From contig NZ_CP095049.1 in assembly GCF_022919135.1 (NCBI RefSeq), positions 3,228,501 to 3,292,500 on the forward strand: 64,000 bases of DNA. Reading direction: 5' to 3'. Shown here piece after piece: positions 33,603 through 41,492 of this stretch (positions within the stretch are counted from its first letter, which is position 1; every line of letters starts with the position of its first letter). This stretch comes from Hymenobacter cellulosivorans. GTDB taxonomy: Bacteria > Bacteroidota > Bacteroidia > Cytophagales > Hymenobacteraceae. A program made the position numbers and the translations under genes. The notes under the pieces were generated by a model that searched no databases, was not told the DNA's origin, and was given only the letters and a program-made list of their open reading frames with translations.

Positions 33603-34970
33603 TTACCGCACGGGCTTGGGAATCACCGGTAGGCTCTCGTGGCCTTCGGCATCTACGGCCACAACTCCGAAAATGTAGTTGTCCTTGCTGTGGGGCAAGT
33701 CGGCGGTGGTAGTCGTGACGGGGAAGCGCTGCTGCCACACTGGCGAGGAAGTTTCGCGCATCAATACCACGTAGCCAGCCGGCTTTTCACCCACCTTGGG
33801 CGCGTCCCACTTCAGCTCGGTACGGTTGGTGAGCTTGGCCGTGAGCACGCCCACATTTTCGGGGGCACTGGGAGCCAGGGCTAGGCTGGCCATGGTAGCC
33901 AAGTTGACGCCGGTGTTTTTGCGCAGGTACTCGTAATCGACAAACTCGGGCAGGTCGCCGTACTGGATGCCGTTTTCTGTGCGCAAATCCTGATGCTGGT
34001 GGTTGAAGTTCTCGTTGACCTCCGTGTAGCGCACCGCTGCAAAGCCCTGCTGGTTGAAGGGCGTATGGTCGCCGCCACGTAGGAAACGGTCGGGGCGGTA
34101 CTCCAGCAGCACGCCAAAGTCGGGCACGTACTGCTCGCAGGCGGTTTTGCTGTAGCGGGCCAGCTGCCGGCTCGGCGCGTCGTTTTCACTGCTCAGGGTG
34201 CGGCGCAGCTTGGCCTCGTCGCTGGTTTCGGTGGCGGGCACTCCTTCGCTGAAGATGCGGATGTGCTTGTTGTCGGAAATCTCCGGGTCGTAGCCTTTCG
34301 AGTTGCCTACGATGTCGTTGTTGAGCATGCCCACCAGGTTCCAGTTTTCCTTTTTGGCCCGCTTGGCCAAGTGGGTCGAGCCGTAAAGGCCCTGCTCTTC
34401 GCCCTGCACGGCCACGAAAATTAGAGTGCAGGGAAACTGCTTCTGCGACATGACGCGGGCCATTTCCATAACCAGGGCCACGCCTGAGGCGTCGTCGTTG
34501 GCGCCGGGCGCGTCGGCCGTGGCGTTCATGACGTCCGTCACGCGGGAGTCGAGGTGGCCGCTGACGATGAACACACGAGTATCGGTGGGGTCGGTGCCGG
34601 GCAGGGTGGCCATGACATTGGCCATGATGACGGGCTTGTCGATGCGGCGGCCGTCGGGCTTCACCAGGAAGGTATCCTGCTCCACTTTGAGGCGGCCTCC
34701 GCTGGCCTTGCTGTACTTGCGAAACTCACTTTCAACCCAGTTGCGGGCCGCCCCGATGCCGCGCTTCTTGCTTTTGGTGTCGCTCAGGGTGTGGCGGGTG
34801 CCGAAGGAAACCATCTTACGGATGTCTTCTTCCAGGTTTTTAGCCGAAATGGCTTCCACCATCTGCTTGATGGCTGGGTCGGGCGCCGGCGTCGGCGCAG
34901 AACTGGTTTGGGCAGAAACGAAGGCAGGAGTAAGGCTGGCGGCCAGCAAGAGCGCGAAACGTAGATTCAT
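33603..34970 (-). CDS. M28-family zinc exopeptidase, secreted
   Basis: About 455 residues from ATG 34970; signal peptide MNLRFALLLAASLTPAFVSAQ. M28 ligands are visible: VSGHLDSR (His, then Asp), GANDDASGVALVMEMARVM (bridging Asp), VQGEEQGLYGS (catalytic Glu-Glu), LNNDIVGN (Asp), and a final His in RGGDHTPFNQQG. Residues ~365-455 form a fibronectin-III-like beta-sandwich (ELKWDAPKVGEKPAGYVVLMRET, DNYIFGVVAVDAEGH). Expected to be an aminopeptidase in the periplasm or medium. It lies 100 bases after the biotin-locus ketosynthase, with no sign of related function. Confidence 0.92.
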   Translation of the reverse strand: MNLRFALLLAASLTPAFVSAQTSSAPTPAPDPAIKQMVEAISAKNLEEDIRKMVSFGTRHTLSDTKSKKRGIGAARNWVESEFRKYSKASGGRLKVEQDTFLVKPDGRRIDKPVIMANVMATLPGTDPTDTRVFIVSGHLDSRVTDVMNATADAPGANDDASGVALVMEMARVMSQKQFPCTLIFVAVQGEEQGLYGSTHLAKRAKKENWNLVGMLNNDIVGNSKGYDPEISDNKHIRIFSEGVPATETSDEAKLRRTLSSENDAPSRQLARYSKTACEQYVPDFGVLLEYRPDRFLRGGDHTPFNQQGFAAVRYTEVNENFNHQHQDLRTENGIQYGDLPEFVDYEYLRKNTGVNLATMASLALAPSAPENVGVLTAKLTNRTELKWDAPKVGEKPAGYVVLMRETSSPVWQQRFPVTTTTADLPHSKDNYIFGVVAVDAEGHESLPVIPKPVR

Positions 34971-35071
34971 GGAGCGGAAAGGCAAAAGCAGAACAGGGCG
35001 AAATAGCCGCGGTGGAAATTCAGTACGAAAAGTACGGCCCTGGTGCTTAAAAACGGCCGGGAGCCGAAAAC

Positions 35072-36325
35072 TTACACCACAGACACCAAGGCGCTGGCCG
35101 CGTTGCCTCCGAAGCCCGCCGCATTAATCAGCACCCGCCGGATGGGCCGGGAAGGGGTCGGTGTGAGGTCGGTGGCGAAGGACGGGGCCGGCCAGACCTG
35201 GGTAGTGAGAATGTGGCAGGCAAAGTCCAGGCTAAGGGCCGCCGAGGCACCCAGTGTATGCCCAAGGCACCACTTGTTGGATACCAGGTCAGGAAGATTC
35301 TGGCCGAATACGGCCCGCAAGGCTTGCCGCTCGGCCGCGTCGCCGGCGGGAGTGCCGGGGCTGTGCAACACCACGGCGTCTACCGTTTCGGCCGCTACGT
35401 TGGCTTGGCGCAGGGCCTCGCGCATGGCAGTTTGGAAGTGCTGACCGTCGGGGGAAAGCCCGGTTTTGCTGCCAATGGCTTCGAAGCCAAAGCCCACGCC
35501 TTCCAGACAGAAAACGGGCGCATGGGGTTGACCAGCCCGTTCCGCAGCCAGAGCGGACCGGCAGATTTTTTCCAGCGCAAATACCGCTGCGCCCTCGCCC
35601 AGCACGAAGGTGGATGGGCGGCCGGCACCGGGCCGGCAGGGAAACTCGGCGGCGGCGAAGGGGGAATAAATGCCCAGGGCCTGCATCTGAGCCAGGGTAA
35701 AGTCGGTGAGAGGAGCCTCGGTGCCGCCGGCCAGAAACCGCTCGGCCATACCGGCCCGCAGCCAGGCTACGGCGTTGCCCAGGGCCTGAAAGGCGCTGCT
35801 GCAGGTGCTGGAATGGCTTAGGGCGCCGCCGCTGGTCGTGCCCGCGTCGTAGGCTACCCAACTGGCGACGTTGCCCAGCGTAGTGAGGGGTGAAGCAGCA
35901 GCGGCCACGGCACCCCCGCTCAGAAATTCCTCGTGAAACTGCTCCAGGCGGCCCGTGGCCCCGCGGGAGGACCCGATGCTGACCGAGAGGGTAGGTGCTG
36001 GTGGTTGGTTGTCAGCTGTCAGGGAAGAAGCCGGGCTGCCGGGCTGCGGTAGCCAGCCAGCTTCGGCCGTGGCTTGGCGGGCAGCCAGCAGGGCCAGCAG
36101 CACGGTGCGGTCGAGCTGGCGGTAGGGAGCGTCGTGGCGGCGTAGGTGCTGCAGGGCATCCTCCACGGCGGGTGGCACACTGCCCACGGCCACTAGGCGG
36201 TCTTGCAGCTCCCGGGTTTGGAACGGTGATTCCAGCGGCTCGGGGTTGGGTAGAGCCGTGCCCAGAGCCGACACCCGGCCCCGACCGCGAATGATAATCA
36301 GGGAATCGGAAGGGGCGCTAGTCAT
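35072..36325 (-). CDS. KAS-II-like beta-ketoacyl synthase in the biotin locus
   Basis: 417 residues from ATG 36325, overlapping the end of bioA by 8 bases, so the two are translationally linked. Thiolase-fold ketosynthase with a complete Cys-His-His triad: HSSTCSSAFQALGNAV (Cys), VVLHSPGTPAGDAAE (His) and KWCLGHTLGASAALS (His). VLGEGAAVFALE and NAAGFGGNAASALV are also typical. Its place in the biotin operon suggests a role in making or elongating the pimeloyl precursor, which is an inference. It is of KAS I/II type, unlike BioZ, which is KAS III-like. The open frame extends upstream to 36643, but that part runs antiparallel-frame inside bioA. Confidence 0.88.
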   Translation of the reverse strand: MTSAPSDSLIIIRGRGRVSALGTALPNPEPLESPFQTRELQDRLVAVGSVPPAVEDALQHLRRHDAPYRQLDRTVLLALLAARQATAEAGWLPQPGSPASSLTADNQPPAPTLSVSIGSSRGATGRLEQFHEEFLSGGAVAAAASPLTTLGNVASWVAYDAGTTSGGALSHSSTCSSAFQALGNAVAWLRAGMAERFLAGGTEAPLTDFTLAQMQALGIYSPFAAAEFPCRPGAGRPSTFVLGEGAAVFALEKICRSALAAERAGQPHAPVFCLEGVGFGFEAIGSKTGLSPDGQHFQTAMREALRQANVAAETVDAVVLHSPGTPAGDAAERQALRAVFGQNLPDLVSNKWCLGHTLGASAALSLDFACHILTTQVWPAPSFATDLTPTPSRPIRRVLINAAGFGGNAASALVSVV

Positions 36326-37637
36326 GTAGGATTTCGGGCAGATTGGGAGCAGGCGTAAAGTCGAGGACCAGCTCGCGCATCCGACGCAGCACGGTGTAGA
36401 GCAACTCCAGCTCGGCGTCGGTGGTGCAGTAGGGCGGCAGCAGGTAGACCACGTTGCCCAGGGGGCGTAGCACGACGTGGTGGTCGAGGGCCAGCTGGTA
36501 GAAGGCGTCGCGCAGGCGGCTGAAGTAGCTCGTACCCTCGCCCGGGTCGTACTCCACGGCCAGAATGGTGCCCCGGTGCCGCACCGCCCGAATACCCGGC
36601 TGGCCCTCGATTTCGTGGCAAAAAGCGGCGTGGGCCCGGGCAATGCGCTGGCGCTGCTCGGTGCAGAGCTCGGCCCGGGTCAGCTCCAAACTAGCCAGAG
36701 CGGCGGCGCAGGCTACGGGGTTGGCGGTGTAAGAATGGCCGTGGAAGAGGGCGCGCATCTTGTCCTGGCTCAGGAATGCCTCGTAAATGGGCGCCGAGCA
36801 CGTCGTCAGGCCCATGGCCAGGGTGCCCCCGGTGAGGCCCTTGGAAAAGCACATGATGTCGGGCTGCTCGCTGAGCAGCTCGGAGGCAAACAGCGGCCCG
36901 GTGCGCCCAAAGCCCGTCATGACTTCATCCGAAATAGCCAATATGCCATGCTGGTGGCAGCGGCGCAGCATTTCGCTCAGGATTTCGGGCTCATACATCA
37001 CCATGCCAGCCGTGCCCAGCACCAGGGGCTCGAAGATGAAGCCGGCCACGTCGGGGCGCTGCAGCAGGGCGTCGAGCTGGGCCAGGGTTTTGGCTTCGTG
37101 GCCGGGCACGGGCACGTCGAGGAATTCAACATCGAAGAGCAGGGGCCAAAAGGGCTGAGTGAAGGCCCCGCGGCTGCTCACGGCCATGGCCCCAAAGGTG
37201 TCGCCGTGGTAGGAGTTCTGGAAGCAGAGAAAGGTGCGGCGCTCGGGCTGGCCCAGGTTGTGGAAGTATTGCAGCACCATTTTCAGGGCCACTTCCACGG
37301 CCGTCGAGCCATTGTCGGAGTAGAATACCCGGGCCTGGTTGGTGGGCAGTAGGGTCAGCAGCTGCTCGGCCAGCTCGACGGCCGCAGGGTGGGTGAAGCC
37401 AGCAAACAGCACGTGCTCCAGGGTGCGGAGCTGCTCGCCCACGCGGGCCGCAATGTGCGGATGCGCATGCCCGTGCAGGTTGACCCACCAGGAAGAAATA
37501 CCGTCGAGGTAGCGGGTACCGTCTTCGGCTATCAGCCAGCTGGCTTCGCCCTGCACAATCGGAATGGGCAGGGGCGCGGTCTGCATCTGGGTGTAAGGGT
37601 GCCAGAGCACGGCGTGGTCTCGTTCGGCTAGACTCAT
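36318..37637 (-). CDS. bioA: Adenosylmethionine-8-amino-7-oxononanoate aminotransferase
   Basis: 439-residue class-III PLP aminotransferase converting KAPA to DAPA with SAM as amino donor. Typical N-terminus HAVLWHPYTQMQ; SSWWVNLHGHAHP substrate region; NSYHGDTFGAMAVS; ISDEVMTGFGRTG (PLP-phenol Asp) and FSKGLTGG with the PLP Lys (residue ~280). The run WHPYTQ...SSWWVN distinguishes BioA from related aminotransferases. Cotranscribed with the overlapping ketosynthase; a 216-base gap separates it from bioD, so it may also have its own promoter. Confidence 0.96.
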   Translation of the reverse strand: MSLAERDHAVLWHPYTQMQTAPLPIPIVQGEASWLIAEDGTRYLDGISSWWVNLHGHAHPHIAARVGEQLRTLEHVLFAGFTHPAAVELAEQLLTLLPTNQARVFYSDNGSTAVEVALKMVLQYFHNLGQPERRTFLCFQNSYHGDTFGAMAVSSRGAFTQPFWPLLFDVEFLDVPVPGHEAKTLAQLDALLQRPDVAGFIFEPLVLGTAGMVMYEPEILSEMLRRCHQHGILAISDEVMTGFGRTGPLFASELLSEQPDIMCFSKGLTGGTLAMGLTTCSAPIYEAFLSQDKMRALFHGHSYTANPVACAAALASLELTRAELCTEQRQRIARAHAAFCHEIEGQPGIRAVRHRGTILAVEYDPGEGTSYFSRLRDAFYQLALDHHVVLRPLGNVVYLLPPYCTTDAELELLYTVLRRMRELVLDFTPAPNLPEILHD

Positions 37638-37853
37638 ATTTGATGGGCTGATGTGCTAAGGTGGGTAATGCACTAATTGGCTGGCCTTACGAGGCGCAGC
37701 GCAAAGCAATCCGTCCGCTGAAATGTGCGTTGCTCTCTTTGGTGACAAGCCCTGTTACTACTGGCGAAAAGGGCTTTGTGGGGTCAGAATGGGTCGTGCT
37801 GCGCCCAGGACGGGTTGATGCCGCTTGCTGCGCGGAATGGCCGCGCAAGGAAA

Positions 37854-38495
37854 CTAGAGGCCAAACCACTGGCGGAATTCGGCGGCGTAGCGACTGACCG
37901 TTTCGGCTGAAACCACGCTTTCGGTTCGCAGACGGGGCATAACGGGCACGCCGGTGTGCTGGGCAATAAAGTCCTCGGTGGCTGGGGTGGGCTCCCCGTT
38001 GAAGAGCAGACCGCGCACCCGGATGCCGCGCTGCCGCAGGGCTTCCAGGGTGAGCAGGGTGTGGTTAATGCTGCCCAGGTAGTTGCGCGACACGACGACG
38101 ACCTCCAAGCCGAGCTGCTGAATTACATCAACCAGCAGCAGGCCGGAAGCCAGGGGCACGAGCAGACCGCCGGCTCCTTCCACGACCAGGTGATTATCGG
38201 TACGCGGCAGCTGGAAGGCCGCTGCCCGAATCGTTACCTGCTCGGCCGCCGCCGCCGCGTGGGGCGAGGCGGGCAGGTGCAACCGGTAGGTTTCGGGGTG
38301 GAAAACCGAGTTGGGGTTACGCACCAGGCTGCGGACCGTGGCCGTGTCGGTAGTCGGTTCGAGGCCGGCCTGCACGGGTTTCCAGTAGTCGGCCTGCAGG
38401 GCTTCGGTGAGAATGGCCGCCGCTACGGTTTTGCCCACATCGGTGCCAATACCGGTGACAAACAGCCGCTGGGATAGGGTAGGAAAAGAACTCAT
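37854..38495 (-). CDS. bioD: Dethiobiotin synthetase
   Basis: 213 residues from ATG 38495. ATP-dependent carboxylation of DAPA to dethiobiotin. P-loop LFVTGIGTDVGKTVAAAILTEAL at the N-terminus, YWKPVQAGLE, and VVEGAGGLLVPL with the conserved EGAGG. The frame continues upstream past the bioF stop; 38495 is chosen because family members start just before the P-loop strand. An alternative ATG at 38546 would sit 5 bases from bioF. Confidence 0.95.
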   Translation of the reverse strand: MSSFPTLSQRLFVTGIGTDVGKTVAAAILTEALQADYWKPVQAGLEPTTDTATVRSLVRNPNSVFHPETYRLHLPASPHAAAAAEQVTIRAAAFQLPRTDNHLVVEGAGGLLVPLASGLLLVDVIQQLGLEVVVVSRNYLGSINHTLLTLEALRQRGIRVRGLLFNGEPTPATEDFIAQHTGVPVMPRLRTESVVSAETVSRYAAEFRQWFGL

Positions 38496-38551
38496 ACAAT
38501 CAGGAAATACCGGCTGACGGGCCGCTTGTTTAGGCCCGGAAGCCATAATCT

Positions 38552-39706
38552 TCAGCTCGGCCCTACCTGCATCAGGCACTGCGCCAGGGCATCCAACTCG
38601 GCCTCAGTGTTGTAGCTGTGCAAAATCAGGCGCAGCCGCTCAGTGCCGCTGGGTACGGTGGGCGCCACGATGGGCCGTAAATCGAAGCCCGCCTGCTGCA
38701 CGGCCACGGCTACGGCTCGCACCCGCTCGGGGCCGGCTTCGGAGAGAAAAAGGGGGTGAATGACGTGGCTGTGGGCCCCGACGCGCACGCCGGGCACGGC
38801 GTCCAGCTTGGCTTTGAGCAGGTTGGATAAGTGAAACAGCTGTTGCCGCTCAGCCTGCAGGGTTGGGAGCAGGTCGTAGGCGGCTTGCAGCGTGGCAATG
38901 GACAACGGAGCCAGGGCCGTGGTAAACATGAAGGGCCGGCTGGTATTGAGCAGAAAGTCGCGCAGCACCTCGGGGCCCACCACCGCCGCCCCCTGGCTGC
39001 CCAGGGCTTTGCCAAAAGTGACAATGCGGGCAAAAACCTGGTTTTCGAGGCCCAACTCCGCCACTAAGCCTTCCCCGTTGGGCCCGTAGATTCCGTTGGT
39101 ATGCGCCTCATCGACGACCAAATGCAAGCTGCGCGCCGTGCAGAAAGCTGCCAGCTCCGGCAGCGGGGCCTGGTCGCCGTCCATGGAGTACAGAGCTTCT
39201 ACAGCTACGAAAACTTCGCCCGTGGCGCGGTTCAGGCGCTTTTCCAGGTCGGCCAGGTCGTTGTGGCGGAAGCTGTAGCTGCTGGCAAAGCTGCTCCGGA
39301 TACCGTCCTTGACCGAGGCGTGACTGGCCGAGTCGTAGAGAATCGTGTCGCCGCGCTGGGGCACGGCCTGGAAAAAGCCCAGGTTGGCCGAGTAGCCCGA
39401 GTTGAACAGCAACGCCGCCTCGGCCCGGTGGAAGCGGGCCAACTGGATTTCCAGCGCCTCCGTAGCGGCCGAGTTGCCGGTGAGCAGGCGGCTGCCGGTA
39501 CTGCCGGCCAGTCGGCTTTCGTTCGCCAGCATCTGGCGCAGGGCCGCGTGCAAGGCGCCGGAACGGGCCAGACCCAGGTAGTCGTTGGAGCTAAAGTCGA
39601 CGCGGCCGGGCGGGGCTACCGTGAGCTGCCGCCGAGTGCCTTCAGCCGCCCGCTGGGCCAGATGCTGGGCCAGGCGCGTGAGCAGGGGCGAAGCAGAAGC
39701 AGCCAT
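38552..39706 (-). CDS. bioF: 8-amino-7-oxononanoate synthase
   Basis: 384-residue PLP enzyme of the alpha-oxoamine synthase family, condensing pimeloyl-ACP or -CoA with L-alanine. Visible: FSSNDYLGLARSG, GSTGSRLLTGN, DSASHASVKDGIR, VVDEAHTNGIYG and the PLP Lys in VTFGKALGSQGA (residue ~235). Start is ATG 39706, with a TTG one codon earlier. It begins 18 bases after the small gene at 39725, and bioD follows, so this is one transcription unit. Confidence 0.95.
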   Translation of the reverse strand: MAASASPLLTRLAQHLAQRAAEGTRRQLTVAPPGRVDFSSNDYLGLARSGALHAALRQMLANESRLAGSTGSRLLTGNSAATEALEIQLARFHRAEAALLFNSGYSANLGFFQAVPQRGDTILYDSASHASVKDGIRSSFASSYSFRHNDLADLEKRLNRATGEVFVAVEALYSMDGDQAPLPELAAFCTARSLHLVVDEAHTNGIYGPNGEGLVAELGLENQVFARIVTFGKALGSQGAAVVGPEVLRDFLLNTSRPFMFTTALAPLSIATLQAAYDLLPTLQAERQQLFHLSNLLKAKLDAVPGVRVGAHSHVIHPLFLSEAGPERVRAVAVAVQQAGFDLRPIVAPTVPSGTERLRLILHSYNTEAELDALAQCLMQVGPS

Positions 39707-39724
39707 CAATGGGAAACCTTGATG

Positions 39725-39988
39725 CTAAACTGAAAACCGGTCGGCTGACAGCCATACCGTGCCGTCCTGCCCAAAAGTGCGGCCCGTAATGACGACCCAC
39801 TCAAAGTCGACCTCAACCCGGTCGCCCACGGCGGGCAGCACCCCGTGGCGTTGCACCACCAGGTTTACGGCCGATCCAATCTGGTCTTCCAGCTCGGTAA
39901 TCAGGTCCTGGGCCTTGATGGAGCCATGCTGCTCCCGCAGGGCTTCGGCGTAGGCATGGTCAAGGTTTAGGTCGAATTGGATGTTCAT
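39725..39988 (-). CDS. Small unknown protein between bioB and bioF
   Basis: 87 residues: MNIQFDLNLDHAYAEALREQHGSIKAQDLITELEDQIGSAVNLVV, then VGDRVEVDFEWVVITGRTFGQDGTVWLSADRFSV. The first half is helical and charged, the second strand-like. I recognise no family. Tight spacing to bioF (18 bases) supports translation as part of the biotin unit, but nothing in the sequence links it to a biotin reaction. Confidence 0.6.
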   Translation of the reverse strand: MNIQFDLNLDHAYAEALREQHGSIKAQDLITELEDQIGSAVNLVVQRHGVLPAVGDRVEVDFEWVVITGRTFGQDGTVWLSADRFSV

Positions 39989-40098
39989 TGGGGAAAGGGC
40001 TGAAGTAAAAAGGCGACAGTGCGTCGAGGCGAAATGACTGGCTTCGGTATAGCGTCGGTGCAGCCGAAGGTTCTTTATTGCTTCGTTGTATTAAAACA

Positions 40099-40202
40099 GA
40101 CCATCATTTCGACTAGCGGGAGACATCCTGCGTGCTGACGTTGGCAGAGTAACCTGATTACTACTGCACGCGAGATGTCTCCCGCTAGTCAAAATGATGG
40201 TC
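40099..40202. repeat. 104-bp inverted-repeat element after bioB
   Basis: 29-base arms at 40099-40127 and 40174-40202 are reverse complements with one mismatch (GACCATCATTTCGACTAGCG... and its partner); GCGTGC/GCACGC inside extend the pairing. The loop contains GTGCTGACG, as in the element at 10710. It lies immediately after the bioB stop, inside the biotin cluster. Confidence 0.7.
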
Positions 40203-40208
40203 CAATGA

Positions 40209-41204
40209 TTACGCCAGCTGCTTGCCCAGCACGGTAGCCCCTTCGGGCACATCCTTGAAGGCTTTGCGGGGCTTGAGGCCCAGCAGGTCGAACATCTGGC
40301 GGTCGGCGTCGAAGTCGGGGTTGGGCGTGGTCAGCAGCTTTTCACCCGAGAAGATGGAGTTGGCACCGGCCAAAAAGCACAGGGCCTGCTCGCTCACCGG
40401 CATTTCCTGGCGGCCGGCCGAAAGGCGCACCATCGTGCCGGGCATCAGGATGCGGGCTGTGGCAATCATGCGCAGCATTTCCCACACGCTCACGCGGGGC
40501 TGCTCGGCCAGGGGCGTGCCTTCCACCGGCACCAGGGCATTCACCGGCACGCTTTCGGGGTGAGCGGGCAGCGTAGCCAGGGTGTGGAGCATGGCAATTC
40601 GGTCCTCGTCGGTTTCGCCCAGGCCAATGATGCCGCCGGAGCACACCGAAATGCCGGCTTTGCGCACGTGCTCCAGGGTGTTGAGCCGGTCGTCGTAGGT
40701 GCGGGTCGTAATGATTTCGGAGTAGTGCTCGGCGCTGGTATCCAGGTTGTGATTGTAGGCGTAGAGGCCGGCCTGCTTGAGGCGCTCGGCCTGGTACTCA
40801 TTGAGCATGCCTAGGGTGCAGCACACCTCCAGGCCCAGCTCGTTTACCTGCTCCACCATGCCTAGCACCCGGTCGAAGTCACGATTGTCGCGGATTTCGC
40901 GCCAGGCGGCGCCCATGCAGAAGCGGGTCGAGCCCGAATTCTTGGCGCGCTGGGCAGCGGCTAGTACCTCGGCGTCGGGCAGCAGTTTGTGAGCTTGCAC
41001 GCCGGTGTGGTAGCGGGCCGCCTGAGGGCAGTAGGCGCAGTCTTCAGGGCAGCCGCCGGTCTTGACGCTGAGCAGGGTGCAGACCTGCACTTCGCCGGTG
41101 GCCTGGTGCTGCTGGTGTACCGCTGCGGCCTGGGTCACAAGTTCCAGAACGGGTTGATAATAAATAGCTTTTACTTCGTCGAGGGTCCAGTCGGTACGGA
41201 GCAT
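40209..41204 (-). CDS. bioB: Biotin synthase
   Basis: 331-residue radical-SAM enzyme inserting sulfur into dethiobiotin. The 4Fe-4S/SAM cysteines are in [17 protein letters not shown] (CxxxCxxC, residues ~53-60). Further landmarks: [40 protein letters not shown] [27 protein letters not shown] and [20 protein letters not shown] 41204 is chosen because the frame above it enters the divergent promoter region. First gene of the minus-strand biotin cluster; a 104-bp inverted-repeat element follows the stop. Confidence 0.97.
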   Translation of the reverse strand: MLRTDWTLDEVKAIYYQPVLELVTQAAAVHQQHQATGEVQVCTLLSVKTGGCPEDCAYCPQAARYHTGVQAHKLLPDAEVLAAAQRAKNSGSTRFCMGAAWREIRDNRDFDRVLGMVEQVNELGLEVCCTLGMLNEYQAERLKQAGLYAYNHNLDTSAEHYSEIITTRTYDDRLNTLEHVRKAGISVCSGGIIGLGETDEDRIAMLHTLATLPAHPESVPVNALVPVEGTPLAEQPRVSVWEMLRMIATARILMPGTMVRLSAGRQEMPVSEQALCFLAGANSIFSGEKLLTTPNPDFDADRQMFDLLGLKPRKAFKDVPEGATVLGKQLA

Positions 41205-41287
41205 GGCGGGAAAGTTCGGTTGGATGGGGAGAGAAAGGCGGGCCCGAATGGGCAGTGGTAAGCCGGTGAAAAGTGGCGCTTGGGGCC

Positions 41288-41295
41288 GCAAGTTA
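41288..41295 (-). promoter_or_regulatory. Putative -7 box TAACTTGC for bioB
   Basis: On the minus strand TAACTTGC lies 84 bases before the bioB start, in the 288-base gap divergent from the TonB-dependent receptor. Confidence 0.4.
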
Positions 41296-41454
41296 CGCGA
41301 GAAGCCGATTATCCGCGCCGCGACGGGCCCAGCGCCGCAAAATCCCGCCGTTTTGCCCGCCCGCTGATTTCCGTTCAGCTAGGGAAGACTACTGTTCAGC
41401 CAGTAAAACCGCGCCCTTCGTCCAATGGCTGCCTTCCGGGGCCCGCTCCGGCAG

Positions 41455-41462
41455 TAGGTTTG
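41455..41462 (+). promoter_or_regulatory. -7 box TAGGTTTG for TonB-dependent receptor
   Basis: Exact TAnnTTTG match 31 bases before the ATG at 41493. It supports that start over the longer frame from 41280. Confidence 0.5.
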
Positions 41463-41492
41463 ATCTTTCTGATCTACAGTTCTCCTCACCGA

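Noticed and set aside
36326..36643. Upstream extension of the ketosynthase reading frame
   Set aside because: The extra ~105 codons are a shifted frame of bioA with Ser/Thr/Arg-rich, domain-free composition. The ATG at 36325 fits the family start.
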